Assembly (NCBI GenBank): GCA_943704525.1
Contig: CALSCQ010001705.1
Coordinates: forward strand, 1-61,536
Origin: Pigoraptor vietnamica
Lineage: Eukaryota > Opisthokonta > Filasterea
DNA length: 61,536 nucleotides
Direction: 5' to 3'
Shown: positions 50,884 through 61,536 of the stretch, in pieces
Layout of the letters: each line of letters starts with the position of its first letter
Numbering within the stretch: position 1 is the stretch's first letter
The notes under the pieces: model-generated
The model's input: the letters and a program-made list of their open reading frames with translations, nothing else
The model's database searches: none
What the model was told of the DNA's origin: nothing
Program-made: the position numbers and the translations under genes

Positions 50884-53800
50884 CTACTTTTTCGCGGCCG
50901 CGTGCCTCTCCTTGCGGGCCTTCTTCACCGCCCGCTCCACTTCGCGCTCGAGCTCCGGTCGCCGCGCCGCGAGTGCACTCCACTCGGCGTCGGTCACCGC
51001 TTCCTTACGCCGAAGGACATCGCGGCGCGCGTTGCCGATGTCCGCGCGACGTAACCGCAGCATGGCCAAGGTGGCGCGGTCGAGCTCGAGGCGGTTTGTC
51101 GCAGTCCCGTGTGCCACTGCGCGCCAAACAGTGACTCAGCACAAACACACACACACACACACACGCACACACACATACACAACCACACACACGCACACAC
51201 ACACGCACACACACACACACGCACACACACGCACGCACACACACACGCACACACACACGCACGCACACACGCACGCACACACACACGCACACACGCACAC
51301 ACACACACACACACACATCAAAACGACGACACACAAAGGCCCACTCTACTTCAGAAGCAACCACGAAAGAAGACAAAGACGAACTACTGCAGTCTAATAA
51401 TCGCGATCACTACAGCAACAGCACTGAGCAAGTGCGCACCGAGTTTGACGTCCGCCATCACCGATCCGATGAGGTCGGTGAGCAGTTCGGTTGCGTCGGG
51501 CTTGCGCACCCCGGACCGCCGCGACGAACCCGACTTGCGGCTGCCGGCCGTGCTGCGCCAGGGACATACTTAGGGACGCACTGCAAACACACAACACAGA
51601 AAAAATGCACCACAAGAAAGTCAGGTAAGAACAGACTACTCTTCACACACACACGGCGAAAGACAAATGGCACGTAAGCACGGACAACCGCAAACCCGTC
51701 ACACATACACACTGCACACCCCAAAGACCACGGACAGGGCACGCCAGTACGCGCACCTTGGCGGCTTTGGTTCCGGTTCAGCGTCGACGATAACGACAGC
51801 GTGCGGCGCAGACGGCTCTCGCTCGGGCGGTGGCGGGGGTTCCTCCACCGCCCGCTCGAGGTGGGCTATGGCCGTCTGGACAGAAACGGCGTCGAGTTGC
51901 GAAGGGGAGAGCGGGTGCGGCGACGCAGGACCCCGCTTCTTCTTGCCCTGTTATGTGCAGATAAGCAGGAGAACGTTCAACAACGCTCAAAAGAAATCGA
52001 CGGGACTCAAGTGGACGCCATGCGAGGACCGTGTGTCGCGCGAACAGCGCACGAGGCACAAACACAGGCGCCTCAGGGGCGACTTTGGACGAGAAGCGAA
52101 ATGTGCGCAACGCAGCAAGTGTGCTGATTGGGTATGAAGTCAAGCCAGACGCACCTCGGTCGGAGTTGCAGACGTTACGCGACTCTGCATAACAAGGGAT
52201 GCCGTCAAACGGATTGCAGCCAATTGAATCAAACCCCAGCCCTCAACACTTACGCACAGCAACTCCCACGACGCACCGCCTGCTCCATTCGCGAGCATGC
52301 ACCAGGCACAGTAGAAAGCAAGAGCAATCGGACGACTCACATCCACTGCTACATTCGCGAGCATGCACAGCACACACACAGTAGCACGCAAGTGCATTCG
52401 GAGGCCAACTCACGTCCGCCTGAGGAATTTCGAGGCGGAGTTTCGGCGCCTTTTTGGGTTTGTCGCGCGGCTTGACGACGTCCTTCGACCAGTGCACCCA
52501 CGGTGGCAGCACGTCCGTCTCTATAAGAGGGAACCACGCGCGTGAGACATGCACGCGCGAAGCAGACACCACAGTGACACACAACCACTCACAGTACCGT
52601 GAGACATGCACGAATGAGGCAGACACTGTAGTGACACACAACCACTCACAGTGCACACACATGGGGCAGGTAATGGCCCACCCACTTAACGCCTACACGC
52701 CGCAGCAGGCGCGAACAGCGCGTGGTGGGTACTTACCGAGGATGGGGTCTATCTCGGGACCCTCTCCCTCGGCCTCGCGCAGTCGCTGCACAATCCGCTC
52801 GCGAAAGTGCGCGTGCATGAGCTGGCGAAACTGCCGCAGGGACAGCTGCCGCGCGTGCTGCTCGAGCATGCTCTGGATCGCAGAGCCCTGTGCCCGGACG
52901 CGGGCGTCGTTAGACGCGCTCAAGGGCGAGTGACATGTGTGTGCGCGATCGTGCATTCGCGGAGCGAGTGAATAGAGTGCACGCGCGTGAATGGAATGCA
53001 CGCACATTGCTGTCCACTCACCGTCGTGCACTTGATGACGGACCCCCGCAACAATAAGAACATCATGGCGCAGAAGTACGGAAGGGGGTCTGCCGCTGGC
53101 GCATCGCTCGCAATGAGGTATTGATCCCACACGTAGCAGACGACGTCAAGGTTGAGGGTCCCTGCGCGAATGACCACACACACACACGTAAGTTTACAGA
53201 GCAAAGCGAACACAACGCCAACAAACAAAGTGTGCTAACGCAGCCGATATGAACGTCGCACCCACCGACGAACATGCGCTGGAGAATGGGAAGCAGCACG
53301 TCCCCAAGCCACTCGTTGAAGGCAACACCTTTCCCCGACCGCTCTGCGCCAGACAGACCGGTTGATTAGCACGCGTCCCCGCTAAATGCTCACACACGCA
53401 CACACGCACGCACGCACGCACACACCCACACACCCACACACCCACACACCCACACACCCACACACACCATCAGCGACAGATACTAGCACACGCGCCGCCA
53501 AAGCAACAAAACCCACCGCCTTCAACATGCACGGCCGTTTCCATCGCGTGCTTGAGCTCCGCATCGCACTCGACAAGGAGCTTTTCGACGGACACGCAGA
53601 GGGCATCGAGGCTTCGTTGGGTGTCAGGGCTGTTAGCCTGCGCGGCATCGGATAAGAAAGGCATTTGCAAGTGAGACGACGTCGAGCGACACTGCTCGTG
53701 GCACTGATGTGAGAGTGTGTGCGTGCAAGAGCAATTGACGTGCTACGTGTGCGAGTGGGAGCACGTTCGCGTGCCGGTCATAAGCCGCAACTCCGCATAC

Positions 53801-55792
53801 GCACGTGACCCGAGTACGCCGGCTTGACGTCCATCAGCGCAAAGTATCGCTCGATGAGATCGGCAACCAGTTCCGCGTTGAACTCCGTGATGGCCACAGC
53901 GTCATCGCCGGACATGGCGGTCGTTGTGCGGCCGAGGGACTCGAGGTGCCGCGTGTGCGCGTACACAAGGGGCACGCACAGCAGCACCTCCGCCTCAGAG
54001 AGGAACCCGCGGACGGCGTGTCTGCAGTGGGCATGCAAGGTGGCGGGAAAGAACGCCAGAACGTGAGACGAGTGAACATAAAGGCCGCGCAGACACTTCA
54101 CTAACTGGAAGGCACCCTGACACGCTCAGTTTTCACCCCCACGTACTTCGGGCGAGCCGGCCCACTAGCCGTACAGCCCCTCCTCAACGCAAGAAGCAGC
54201 CCTCATTAATACGTGCACATCTGCACATGCGCAGTTCCACGCACTTGTAGGAGAGGACGGTCTTCATGGCGGCGGTGATGGCGGGGCGGCGCACGAGCGG
54301 CTGGAGCGTGGGGTCGCTCGCAAGGACAGCCTCGCAGCGCTGCGTGATTTCAAGGTCCGTTTTGGACACCGTGTCGATGCGGCGCCGGTTGAAGATGTCG
54401 AGGTACTCTACGTGTGAGTGGGTGCGCGCGTAAGTGAGTGCGACGCTTTAAGGAGAAAACGACGAATTGTGTGTGCGCGCGTGAGTGGGTGTGTACGGTT
54501 ACGTCCGCATGTGAATAATACTGCCATGACATTTCAATTTTGCAGCAAGCGTATCCCAACAAAATGAACGGGGCGGTGGCGACAGAGTGCCCACACCGCC
54601 ACAGACGAAACGGCAAGCACACGCCCCAACGCACCCTTTCGCGCCTGCGCATTCCTCAGGCAGACGGACCACAGGCGCAGGCGGAGGTCGTACGGCAGCG
54701 CCTGATTGAAGCACACGTGCGCCTTCACGCGCTGGTCGGGCCACCTGCACGCACGCACGGCTCGCTCAGGGACGGAATGCGCGCAATGTGCACGACACAT
54801 ACAAACACGCACACATACACATGCACGCACACTAATACGCCGCACCACAGCCCTCCCTCACACTCACCGCTGCAGAAGAGATCCCGCGCCCTCTGACGCA
54901 CGGTGGAGAATGAGCTCCGTCTGTAACCCGCGCACACACCACTGTCAGATACAGGGCCACAAGACATTCGCGAGCAGCCCGGAGGCGGCAAAAAAGCGAC
55001 GGTCGACACACACAGGGAACGCACGCCCACGGCACCTTGTTCGAAGCGCCCCCCCGGTTCATTTCCTCGCAGACAGAGTCATTCACGGCGACGTCGAGGC
55101 TTTTGGAAGCCTGCGATTCGCGCAATGAGACTCCTAATCAGCTGGCAGTCGGTTGAACACCCATCCACTCTGAGGAGCCACAAAGACATGAACCGCAGTT
55201 CGATTCACCGCACTCGACTGAAACAAACAGAGGGGGAGAGGAGTCCTTGGCTCACGCGAATGCCCTTGACGGAGAGGGAGAGAGAGGCAACGAACGCGCA
55301 TCACCCACCTCCACGAGCATCCTGCGATACGCCTCGCTCTTCTGCACGATTCGCGCCGCTCTGTCCGTGAACATAATGCGCTCGGCGTCGGAAAGGTCCG
55401 TGAAGAACATGATCTTGTTTTCCGCCAGCTGAGCCGAGTCGCATTGTCAGCGCCAGTGGAGGCACACACTGTCCCATGAGGCGCGTGCGCACGCAGCCAC
55501 ACTCCCACGCACACATTCCGAGAGTACTTGTCAAGCATAACGAAACGGGTGCACGCACACAGACACAATAGTAAGCATGCATCTCGGCATCCGTTTCCAC
55601 TTTCCACAGACACACAGAAACAATTTTATGAAATGTCGCACATATAACACCCCCGCACGTCCCACGCACGTCCACACGCACCTGCTGCTGGATGGCGTCG
55701 AACATGTGCGCCGCAAGGGCCTTCCATTCGTCCGTTTCCTGCAACTGCCGCTTTGCCGCGCCCAGCCACTCTGGCATGTTGAACGAGTCCAT
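50884..55792 (-). CDS. TBC-like (degenerate Rab-GAP fold) protein, unassigned family
   Basis: Predicted 660 aa from 15 minus-strand exons: 55792-55682, 55428-55309, 55110-55036, 54920-54868, 54744-54635, 54407-54245, 54021-53805, 53637-53517, 53343-53266, 53161-53022, 52887-52737, 52520-52414, 51947-51757, 51552-51440, 51116-50884. Phases agree throughout. The start ATG has a good context (ACAGCCATGG). The middle resembles a TBC domain: [14 protein letters not shown] near 130, [21 protein letters not shown], and the C-lobe [36 protein letters not shown]. The usual IxxDxxR and YxQ catalytic fingers are not seen, so GAP activity is unlikely. The C-terminus holds a proline/charged linker and a Lys/Arg-rich helix ending HAAAKK. 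I do not recognise a named orthologue. It sits near traffic genes only loosely, so function is left open. Confidence 0.65.
51139..51317 (+). repeat. (CA)n compound tract in the last intron of the TBC-like gene
   Basis: CA/CACG run on plus, TG in the sense direction, filling the acceptor half and centre of the intron between exons 14 and 15 (51439-51117). Confidence 0.95.
53385..53466 (+). repeat. (CACACC)n and (CACG)n tract in a TBC-like intron
   Basis: Contains five ACACCC hexamers in tandem (53423-53463) after CACG repeats; lies in the intron between exons 8 and 9. Confidence 0.9.
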
Positions 55793-56356
55793 GGCTGTGT
55801 AGGGCCGCCGAATGAACAGCAGCACGCACACACCCCACGCGCCACACGCTATCGACACATTGCACGGCACATGACGGTGTGGGAAGCAAGCAAGAGCGCC
55901 ACGCAGTTGAGGAGGAAAAAAAGAGGCGAACGCGAGCGACACGACGCTGAAAAACCGAAAACCTTTCGACTTGAGGTGCCTAGAGATGCAATGTAGGGTG
56001 GGTGTTAAAATTCTGTTACTATGTAGAGTGTGTGGTGGGTGTTATAGGTATAGCGTAGGGCGGGGCTTACCACACCAGAATTTGGCGGTTACTACGTTAC
56101 TGTGTTTAACGCAGGGTGGGTGTTAGCAGCCGCGCACTCGGAACCACAGGGTGGCATTCTGCGCAATTTTGTCCGGCAAACGCACACCTTGTCACGCCTA
56201 TTACGCTTGCACTCCTCCTTCTCTCTCTCTCTCTCGCAGGGCTCTTTTAGCAAGCCAACACGGCGCAGAGAAGACGGTCCTGTTGCTCTCGTGCTATTCG
56301 TGTCGATATTTTCGACTTCCGTCGCTGTCGAACCGCCGCGCTGGGCTGCTCCGAGA
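55793..56356. promoter_or_regulatory. Divergent promoter region, TBC-like (-) / three-span membrane protein (+)
   Basis: 564 bp. Three GGGTGGGTGTTA-type motifs: 55993 (GTAGGGTGGGTGTTAAAA), 56032 (GTGGTGGGTGTTATAGG) and 56109 (GCAGGGTGGGTGTTAGC). A (TCTC)n tract lies at 56220-56238. The motif is shared with the N-CoR/SEC11 divergent promoter. An in-frame ATG at 56102 exists but its peptide is low-complexity. Confidence 0.5.
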
Positions 56357-57066
56357 ATGAGTGCGCAACGCCGCCCCAGTCGTCCGCACGTGGCATCGCA
56401 CGCCGCGAGCGCAAGCATGCACGACGTCGTGAACCCCTTCTTTCAAGAGCCGCATGCAGGCGCTGGCGTGTCCGCTCCCGCACTCACATCGCAGACACCG
56501 CGCGGAAGTGCGACCGTGGCTGTGGTCGGGGAGGAGCCCGAGGTGCGAATCGTCGAAGTCGAGGAACCACGTGTAAGGCATGAGCCTCCACAAATCGTTC
56601 GCGTCGTCTTCAAAACGATAGTGACGTCCGAGGTGATCGACAACAAGGAGAGCCTCGCGCGCGACTGTTTTGCGATGCAGTCGTCGATGATTTCGTGGCT
56701 GTCGAATGCGACGGGTCTTCTTCTTGGCGCGGCGTTGCTCGGGTACAAGAACGAGCGCACCATCGCCCTGTCGCTAGCGAGCGTTGCGTTGGTGCTCGTT
56801 CTCGTGTCGCTTTTCGTGTACTATTATCATATGAACGAACTGGAGCAGGTGTGATTGCCGTCGGATTGATCGGGGATTGCCGGCTTTGTGTGTGTGCGTG
56901 TGTGCGTGTGCGTGTGCGTGGCGTGCGTGCGTGTGTTTGCGTGCGTGCGTGTGTAATGTATGTACGTGTGTGTGTGTGCGTGCGTGTGTGTGTATGCGTG
57001 CGTGCGTGCGTGCGTGTGTATGTGTGCGTGCGTGTGTATGTGTGCGTGCGTGCGCCTGTGTATGTA

Positions 57067-57103
<37 letters not shown>

Positions 57104-57293
57104 GTGTGTGTGTGCATCATTTCCGTTCAATCGTTGCGGTTCCTCTCCTTCTCTTTCTAACCTACCATCGGGCAATGCCTTCCTCCAGAGCAAGCCCACG
57201 CTCTCTCGCGTGACTGTCGGTGCGCTGCTGTCGGTGGTCGTGTTCGCCATCATCCTCCTCGTCGCGGTCACGTATTTGAACTACGCAAAATGA
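56357..57293 (+). CDS. Small three-transmembrane protein, DUF202/VTC1-like topology
   Basis: Predicted 198 aa, exons 56357-56848 and 57189-57293. After about 100 polar residues come three hydrophobic segments: [39 protein letters not shown] and [21 protein letters not shown]. The run [15 protein letters not shown] ... YYYHMNEL ... [14 protein letters not shown] is spaced like the short VTC1/DUF202 membrane module (SWLNFT ... THWRAAAI ... GPTLLCFFLL), but the NERTF signature is absent, so this is a hypothesis only. VTC proteins make polyphosphate at acidocalcisomes or vacuoles. The intron holds 230 bp of TG/TGCG repeat. Confidence 0.7.
56886..57113 (+). repeat. (TG)n/(TGCG)n compound tract in an intron
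   Basis: Sense-strand TG and TGCG repeats start 38 bp after the donor and cover most of the 340-bp intron of the three-span membrane gene. Confidence 0.95.
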
Positions 57294-57635
57294 GGGCGAT
57301 TTGAGCTGCTGCCGATTTCTCCTCCGACGTCTTACGGCACATGTGCCGTGCTGTGCCACGTGTGCGAGCGACGCAAGGCACGTGAATGTGAGTGCCGCTA
57401 CGCCCCGTAACGAGAACGTCGTCACGTGATGTTCTAAGTTCAGTTTTTTTTTCTTTTTCTGGTAGGCTCATCGTACGCTGGTCCGTTTCATTGCGAGCAC
57501 CGAAGTGTCTTCGATAGCGTTCGATGCGTTCGACCCTCGACAGACGGAAACGAAAACGCGACTCTGCGGGTGAGTCAAACTGCATATGACCGGGCGATGC
57601 ACGCCGACGTGCGCCATTGCTGCCTTTGTATCCTG
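57294..57635. other. Convergent 3' spacer, membrane protein / SWIM-RING
   Basis: 342 bp between stop codons; contains an oligo-T run (57444-57463). No gene or RNA is recognised. Confidence 0.5.
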
Positions 57636-58652
57636 CTAATAGTAATAATCGTCGTCGTCCCAGTCGCCCGGCACCCAGTGGCCCCGCCGGTGACTATAGT
57701 AACCCGTCGACTGCGGCTCGGAGGGAAGCCCGAAGTCGTCGCGATTGATGTGGAGATACGGAGTGTCGGACGCCGGCGCGCGCTTTGGCGGGTTCGCAAA
57801 ATCCATCTCCTTCCTGCGGGCGCGCGAGCACGCTGTTCATCATGCGTCCTTCGCACTTCAACGCATGCATTTCGCTTCAGCGACTGTGTCTTTCTACTTG
57901 TCCCTCCACCGACTTCAACTTCTTTTCGAACACACACACACACACACACACACACACGCGCGCACGCGATGGCCTACCTGCAGTAGACGCACTGGTTGGG
58001 GTTTCGCCTCGCCCACATGTCGTAGCACTGCCTGTGGACGCTGTTGCCGCACGTGGTCTTGCAATACACGACGTCGTCGCCCTCGACAAACTCGTCCATG
58101 CACACGCCGCACGGCTGCCCGACATACGGCCGCTGCTGCACCCCGCGCACCTCGTCGTCTGCCTCCGCGCGCTTTCGCTTTTTCCCGCCCTTTTTAAGGC
58201 GGGAAAACTCCTCCAGCACGACGTCGGGCGCGGGCTCGAACGTGGTCGACCGGCTGCGTGCCCTCGCGAGTGCCCACACGTTCTCGACCCACTCGGCGCG
58301 CTTTGCGAGGGAAGTGGACATTTTTGGGGCGCCGATAACACGCGAGAGGACAAAAAAGCAGTGCTTGCACGCCTTTTGTCGCCGCTCAAAGTCCGGACAG
58401 GTGCACGTGAGACCGTCCTCGCCATACTCAGTCAGGTCGCTCTTGTGAAATTTCACAGTGTAAATGTTGCCCGTCGAGCCCATCACTTCGTACTTGATCT
58501 CATTCTAGCCAAACGAGAAGCAAAAAGTCAGAACGGGCTAAGCGTCCCGGCCACGTAAAAAACAGACGCAGGCACTCACTCACCCGCCCAATGGAGTCGC
58601 TCATGAGGAAGAGGCGCTGCTGGGCAGCCCGCGCGCGCCGTGCCTGCGCCAT
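57636..58652 (-). CDS. SWIM zinc-finger plus RING-finger protein, probable E3 ubiquitin ligase
   Basis: Predicted 257 aa; minus-strand exons 58652-58584, 58504-57978, 57813-57636. Residues 1-23 are basic (MAQARRARAAQQRLFLMSD). A SWIM finger follows with pattern CTCPDF...CKHCFFVL (CxCx(n)CxH), then a lysine-rich linker, then a RING-type finger C-GVC-M ... CKTTCGNSVHRQCYDMWARR ... CVYC. The last 59 residues are Pro/Asp/Tyr-rich and end DWDDDDYYY. The SWIM+RING pairing is that of ZSWIM2/MEX and plant or fungal relatives, which act as E3 ligases; the sequence does not settle orthology. Divergent from the next gene. Confidence 0.88.
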
Positions 58653-61536
58653 TCCGCTGGCGCTCAGGGCCCGAATCGATAATCGGCGACCGTCAAATCT
58701 TCACCGACGCAGCATCGAAATGTGGACGACAGTTGCGCAGAGCAGAGTGGAGAACTGACAGCGTGGAAAGAAAAAATGGCCGCGAGAAGGAGTAGATGGC
58801 CGAGTGCGATGTTGGCGGACTACTGTCGATGCCACTTTGGTTTGAAAAGTTTGAAACAAGATGGTGACGCAAATCGGCGAAGTCATCACTCAAGTGGAGC
58901 AGGTGGCGGGAAAATTTGAATGGGCAAGTGACGTCGCACTGACGACTCACTGGTCGGCTCGGGTACGACAGCCTCACACATACCTCAAGTCGAAACGAAA
59001 CGCAAACATGTTGCAACAGTCTTCGCTGTTCTTCCTCCCAGTTCTTGTTTCCTTGCACTGCATTGCTTCCCTTGTCCGCACAGTCTTTGTAGTGGCGTTG
59101 TCCTTACTTTTCTCGAGTGGATGAGATAAACTCTCCACATCCACTAAAGCGCCCTCTTCCCACTTCGCTCTGATTGCCGCGCTTTCAGTCTCTCTCACTT
59201 CCGTAGGTTCTCCTTCTCTTAGTTGCCTGTGTTGATGGGCGCACGATGAGTCGCTATTTTTCGTCTGCGCCCGCGAGCGCTGCAGTCGCATCCACCCGCC
59301 GTGGCGCTGTCAATGGCTTTCCAGGGCGCCCCGTCGGGTCCGAGGCGTGCTCTCAGCCCGCGTACGACGTGTTTGGGGTACACATTAGCACCGCGCGAGG
59401 CCTCTTGTGCGGCGCACTGTGCGGAGATTCATTCTACCGCAATGATGCTGGGTGGAATCGTTTATAAATGTTCTGAATTGCGTTCGCAGGGCAGCGGCGC
59501 AGCGAGTGGTGCCCTTCCCCCGCAGCCGAAACGTCCGTCTGTTCCGCCGCTCTATCTCAGCTTCCTGGGGGCGTCCAGGCCGTCGCGTCACGTGACGACG
59601 GAGCCGAGGACGGAAGCGGCGTCCGCGGGATCTGTCCCAGTGTCGCAGAGCGCCTTTGCGACGCCGGCGCCATCCGCGCACGGTACGCTGCACGGAGGCG
59701 CAGGACACGCGCACGAGTCTTTGCCTGGCAGCGACCCCGGCTATTCGGGCAGCGCGAGCTCGTACGGCGCCGCGCACACGGCCTCGAGCCAGGACGGATC
59801 GCTCGCGGAAATGGCGCGCACGCGGAAGGAGCTGGCGGAACAGAGGGCGCTCCTCGAAAGCCTCGGGGCTGAGATCAAGGCGCTCGTCGGGAAGGTGGGC
59901 GTGGGCACGCACAGAAACGTTCGCATTTGTGCTTCCTCTTTTTGCGGCCATACGCTCTTTGCCTCTGTTGGGCATGTTATGTGTCGGTCTCTCCGCCTTC
60001 CAACGCCGCAACAGAGCCTTGACTGACCCTCAAATCAGCAGGCGGATATACCTGCCGTCGTGACTGCGCAGAACGAGCACGGGCAGGCGCTATCGTCCGT
60101 CGCACAGGCGCAGGCATCGCAGAACGAGGTGCTGTCTTCCCTCGTAAACGCGCAGGCCGCCCAGAGCCAAGTGCTTGCGTCGCTCGTTGCCAAGATCGAC
60201 GCAATCTCCGCGGCTGTACTCCCCATGACGGCAGCGCACGCACGGCCGCGGGACGACACCCTCGCATCGGCGCTCCTAGAAACGGCGCAGTCCCTTAGAA
60301 CGTCCGCTGGCATTCAACGCGACGCATGCGCTTCGCTTCTGCGCGAGATGGAGCGTATCACGGCGACCCACCCGCGTTCGCCACATTCCAGCGCGCCCTC
60401 AACGACTGCGGTACCAACAGCGCCGCCCGTTCACGAGCCCAGCGAACCTGGTACTACGAGGCCGGCGGGGAACGTCGACGATGTGCGTGCGGTTGTGAGG
60501 CGAAGTGGCCGCCGCAAGAAGGCAACCGTGATTACGGGAGAGCCCGAGGCACCCGCGGACCCCGTCGGCGACCCAGCAGTTCTGACGGGAGGCGATTTTG
60601 ACGCGCTGATGACGGAGAAGATTGAGGCTCCTCCTGCGCCCGCAATTCGCACGAGGGCGCGTAGTGGCATGCGAGCCACCAGCACATACGGTGCGGTTAC
60701 CAAGGCGAAGAAGGTGAGCCGCGTGCATGCACTGTCTGTCCCTATGCGGGAAGATATGCTGGCCGGCGACGTCTGAAGTGGAAGTTTCTGTAGGACCTCA
60801 AGCGCAGGATTGCCGTTGGCAGGCGAATCGCGGGAGACGGAGGTAGGTGGCTGCTCTAAATGCCGCTCGTCTGTGCCGCTCGATGCCAACTGCTGTCATT
60901 TGCATTTCCACGTAGCGCTCGCGACTGAGATCGACAGTCGACTCAGCGAGATTCAGCACACGATTGCGATCGCCAAGCGCAACGCACAGCTGGCCAAGTC
61001 GGCGCCGGTCCCGTGACAGTTCAGATGCGCGACCGAGCCGCACACACAGCCGATGTGAGCAACTACAACGGCCACCTCACGCAAACGCAGAAGTATTTCA
61101 CGCAAATACAGAACGCGGTTATGTGGTGCTCAATCTGCGCCTAAAGGGCTGACGACAGATGCACAGAATTGGGAACTGGCTCCAGTCGAGAGAGAAGGGG
61201 AGGTGGGGCATAGGGCATACCGGAATGTGACACGAAATCTGTAACAAAAAGTTCATCTTCAGAAGAATTGGATCGGACGCAAAACCCAACAGCCCACACT
61301 CTGTACCATTCTGGTTGAAGAGACAGACCACAGCGTAGGCAAGTGCGAGAGAGCGGCGCCGGCAACTGGGCACTTCGTTCACTCGCGCACGCACACACAC
61401 GCACGCACACACACACACACACGCACGCACACACACACACACACGCACGCACACACACGCACGCACACACACACACACACGCACGCACGCACACACACAC
61501 CCACCCACACTCAGACACACAGACACGCTGACGCCA

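Overview
This window is nuclear DNA from a GC-rich, gene-dense, intron-rich unicellular eukaryote that builds a cilium. The cilium is inferred from a CEP78 orthologue and an ARMH1-type protein. An SH2 domain, an N-CoR/SMRT co-repressor, COMMD4 and SPC24 point to Obazoa (opisthokont or apusomonad kin) or a close neighbour. I cannot name the species from sequence alone. I found no tRNA, rRNA, transposon or virus-like element.

Eighteen protein-coding genes with about 113 introns could be reconstructed by matching splice phase to family alignments. In order: DUS1L (+, 5' end outside); an SH3-SH2-SPIN90 protein (+); an N-CoR/SMRT co-repressor (-); SEC11 (+); COMMD4 (-); SPC24 (+); RAB11 (-); CEP78 (+); CTU2 (+); ARMH1-like (-, with a sequence gap in one intron); PWP2 (+); PUM3 (-); a cyclopropane-fatty-acid synthase (+); an EAG/HCN-type potassium channel (+); a degenerate TBC-like protein (-); a three-span membrane protein (+); a SWIM+RING protein (-); and a coiled-coil protein of unknown function (+). 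Most neighbours are divergent or convergent, so several intergenic spaces are shared promoters.

Functional groupings: tRNA modification (DUS1L, CTU2); ribosome biogenesis (PWP2 and PUM3, adjacent and convergent); secretion and endosomal recycling (SEC11, COMMD4, RAB11, TBC-like); cilium (CEP78, ARMH1); mitosis (SPC24); actin signalling (SH3-SH2-SPIN90).

The most unusual points are: (i) an SH2 domain built into a SPIN90-type Arp2/3 activator; (ii) two AT-AC, minor-spliceosome introns (SPC24, PWP2) sharing a variant 5' site, ATATCCGC; (iii) a major-intron donor consensus of GTGCGT/GTGGGT, with donor-side TG tracts and acceptor-side CA tracts in many introns; (iv) an N-CoR protein with three SANT domains; (v) a potassium channel whose cNMP pocket lacks the usual arginine; and (vi) a 111-bp exact copy of CTU2 coding sequence beside a poly-C/N gap, which is probably an assembly fault.
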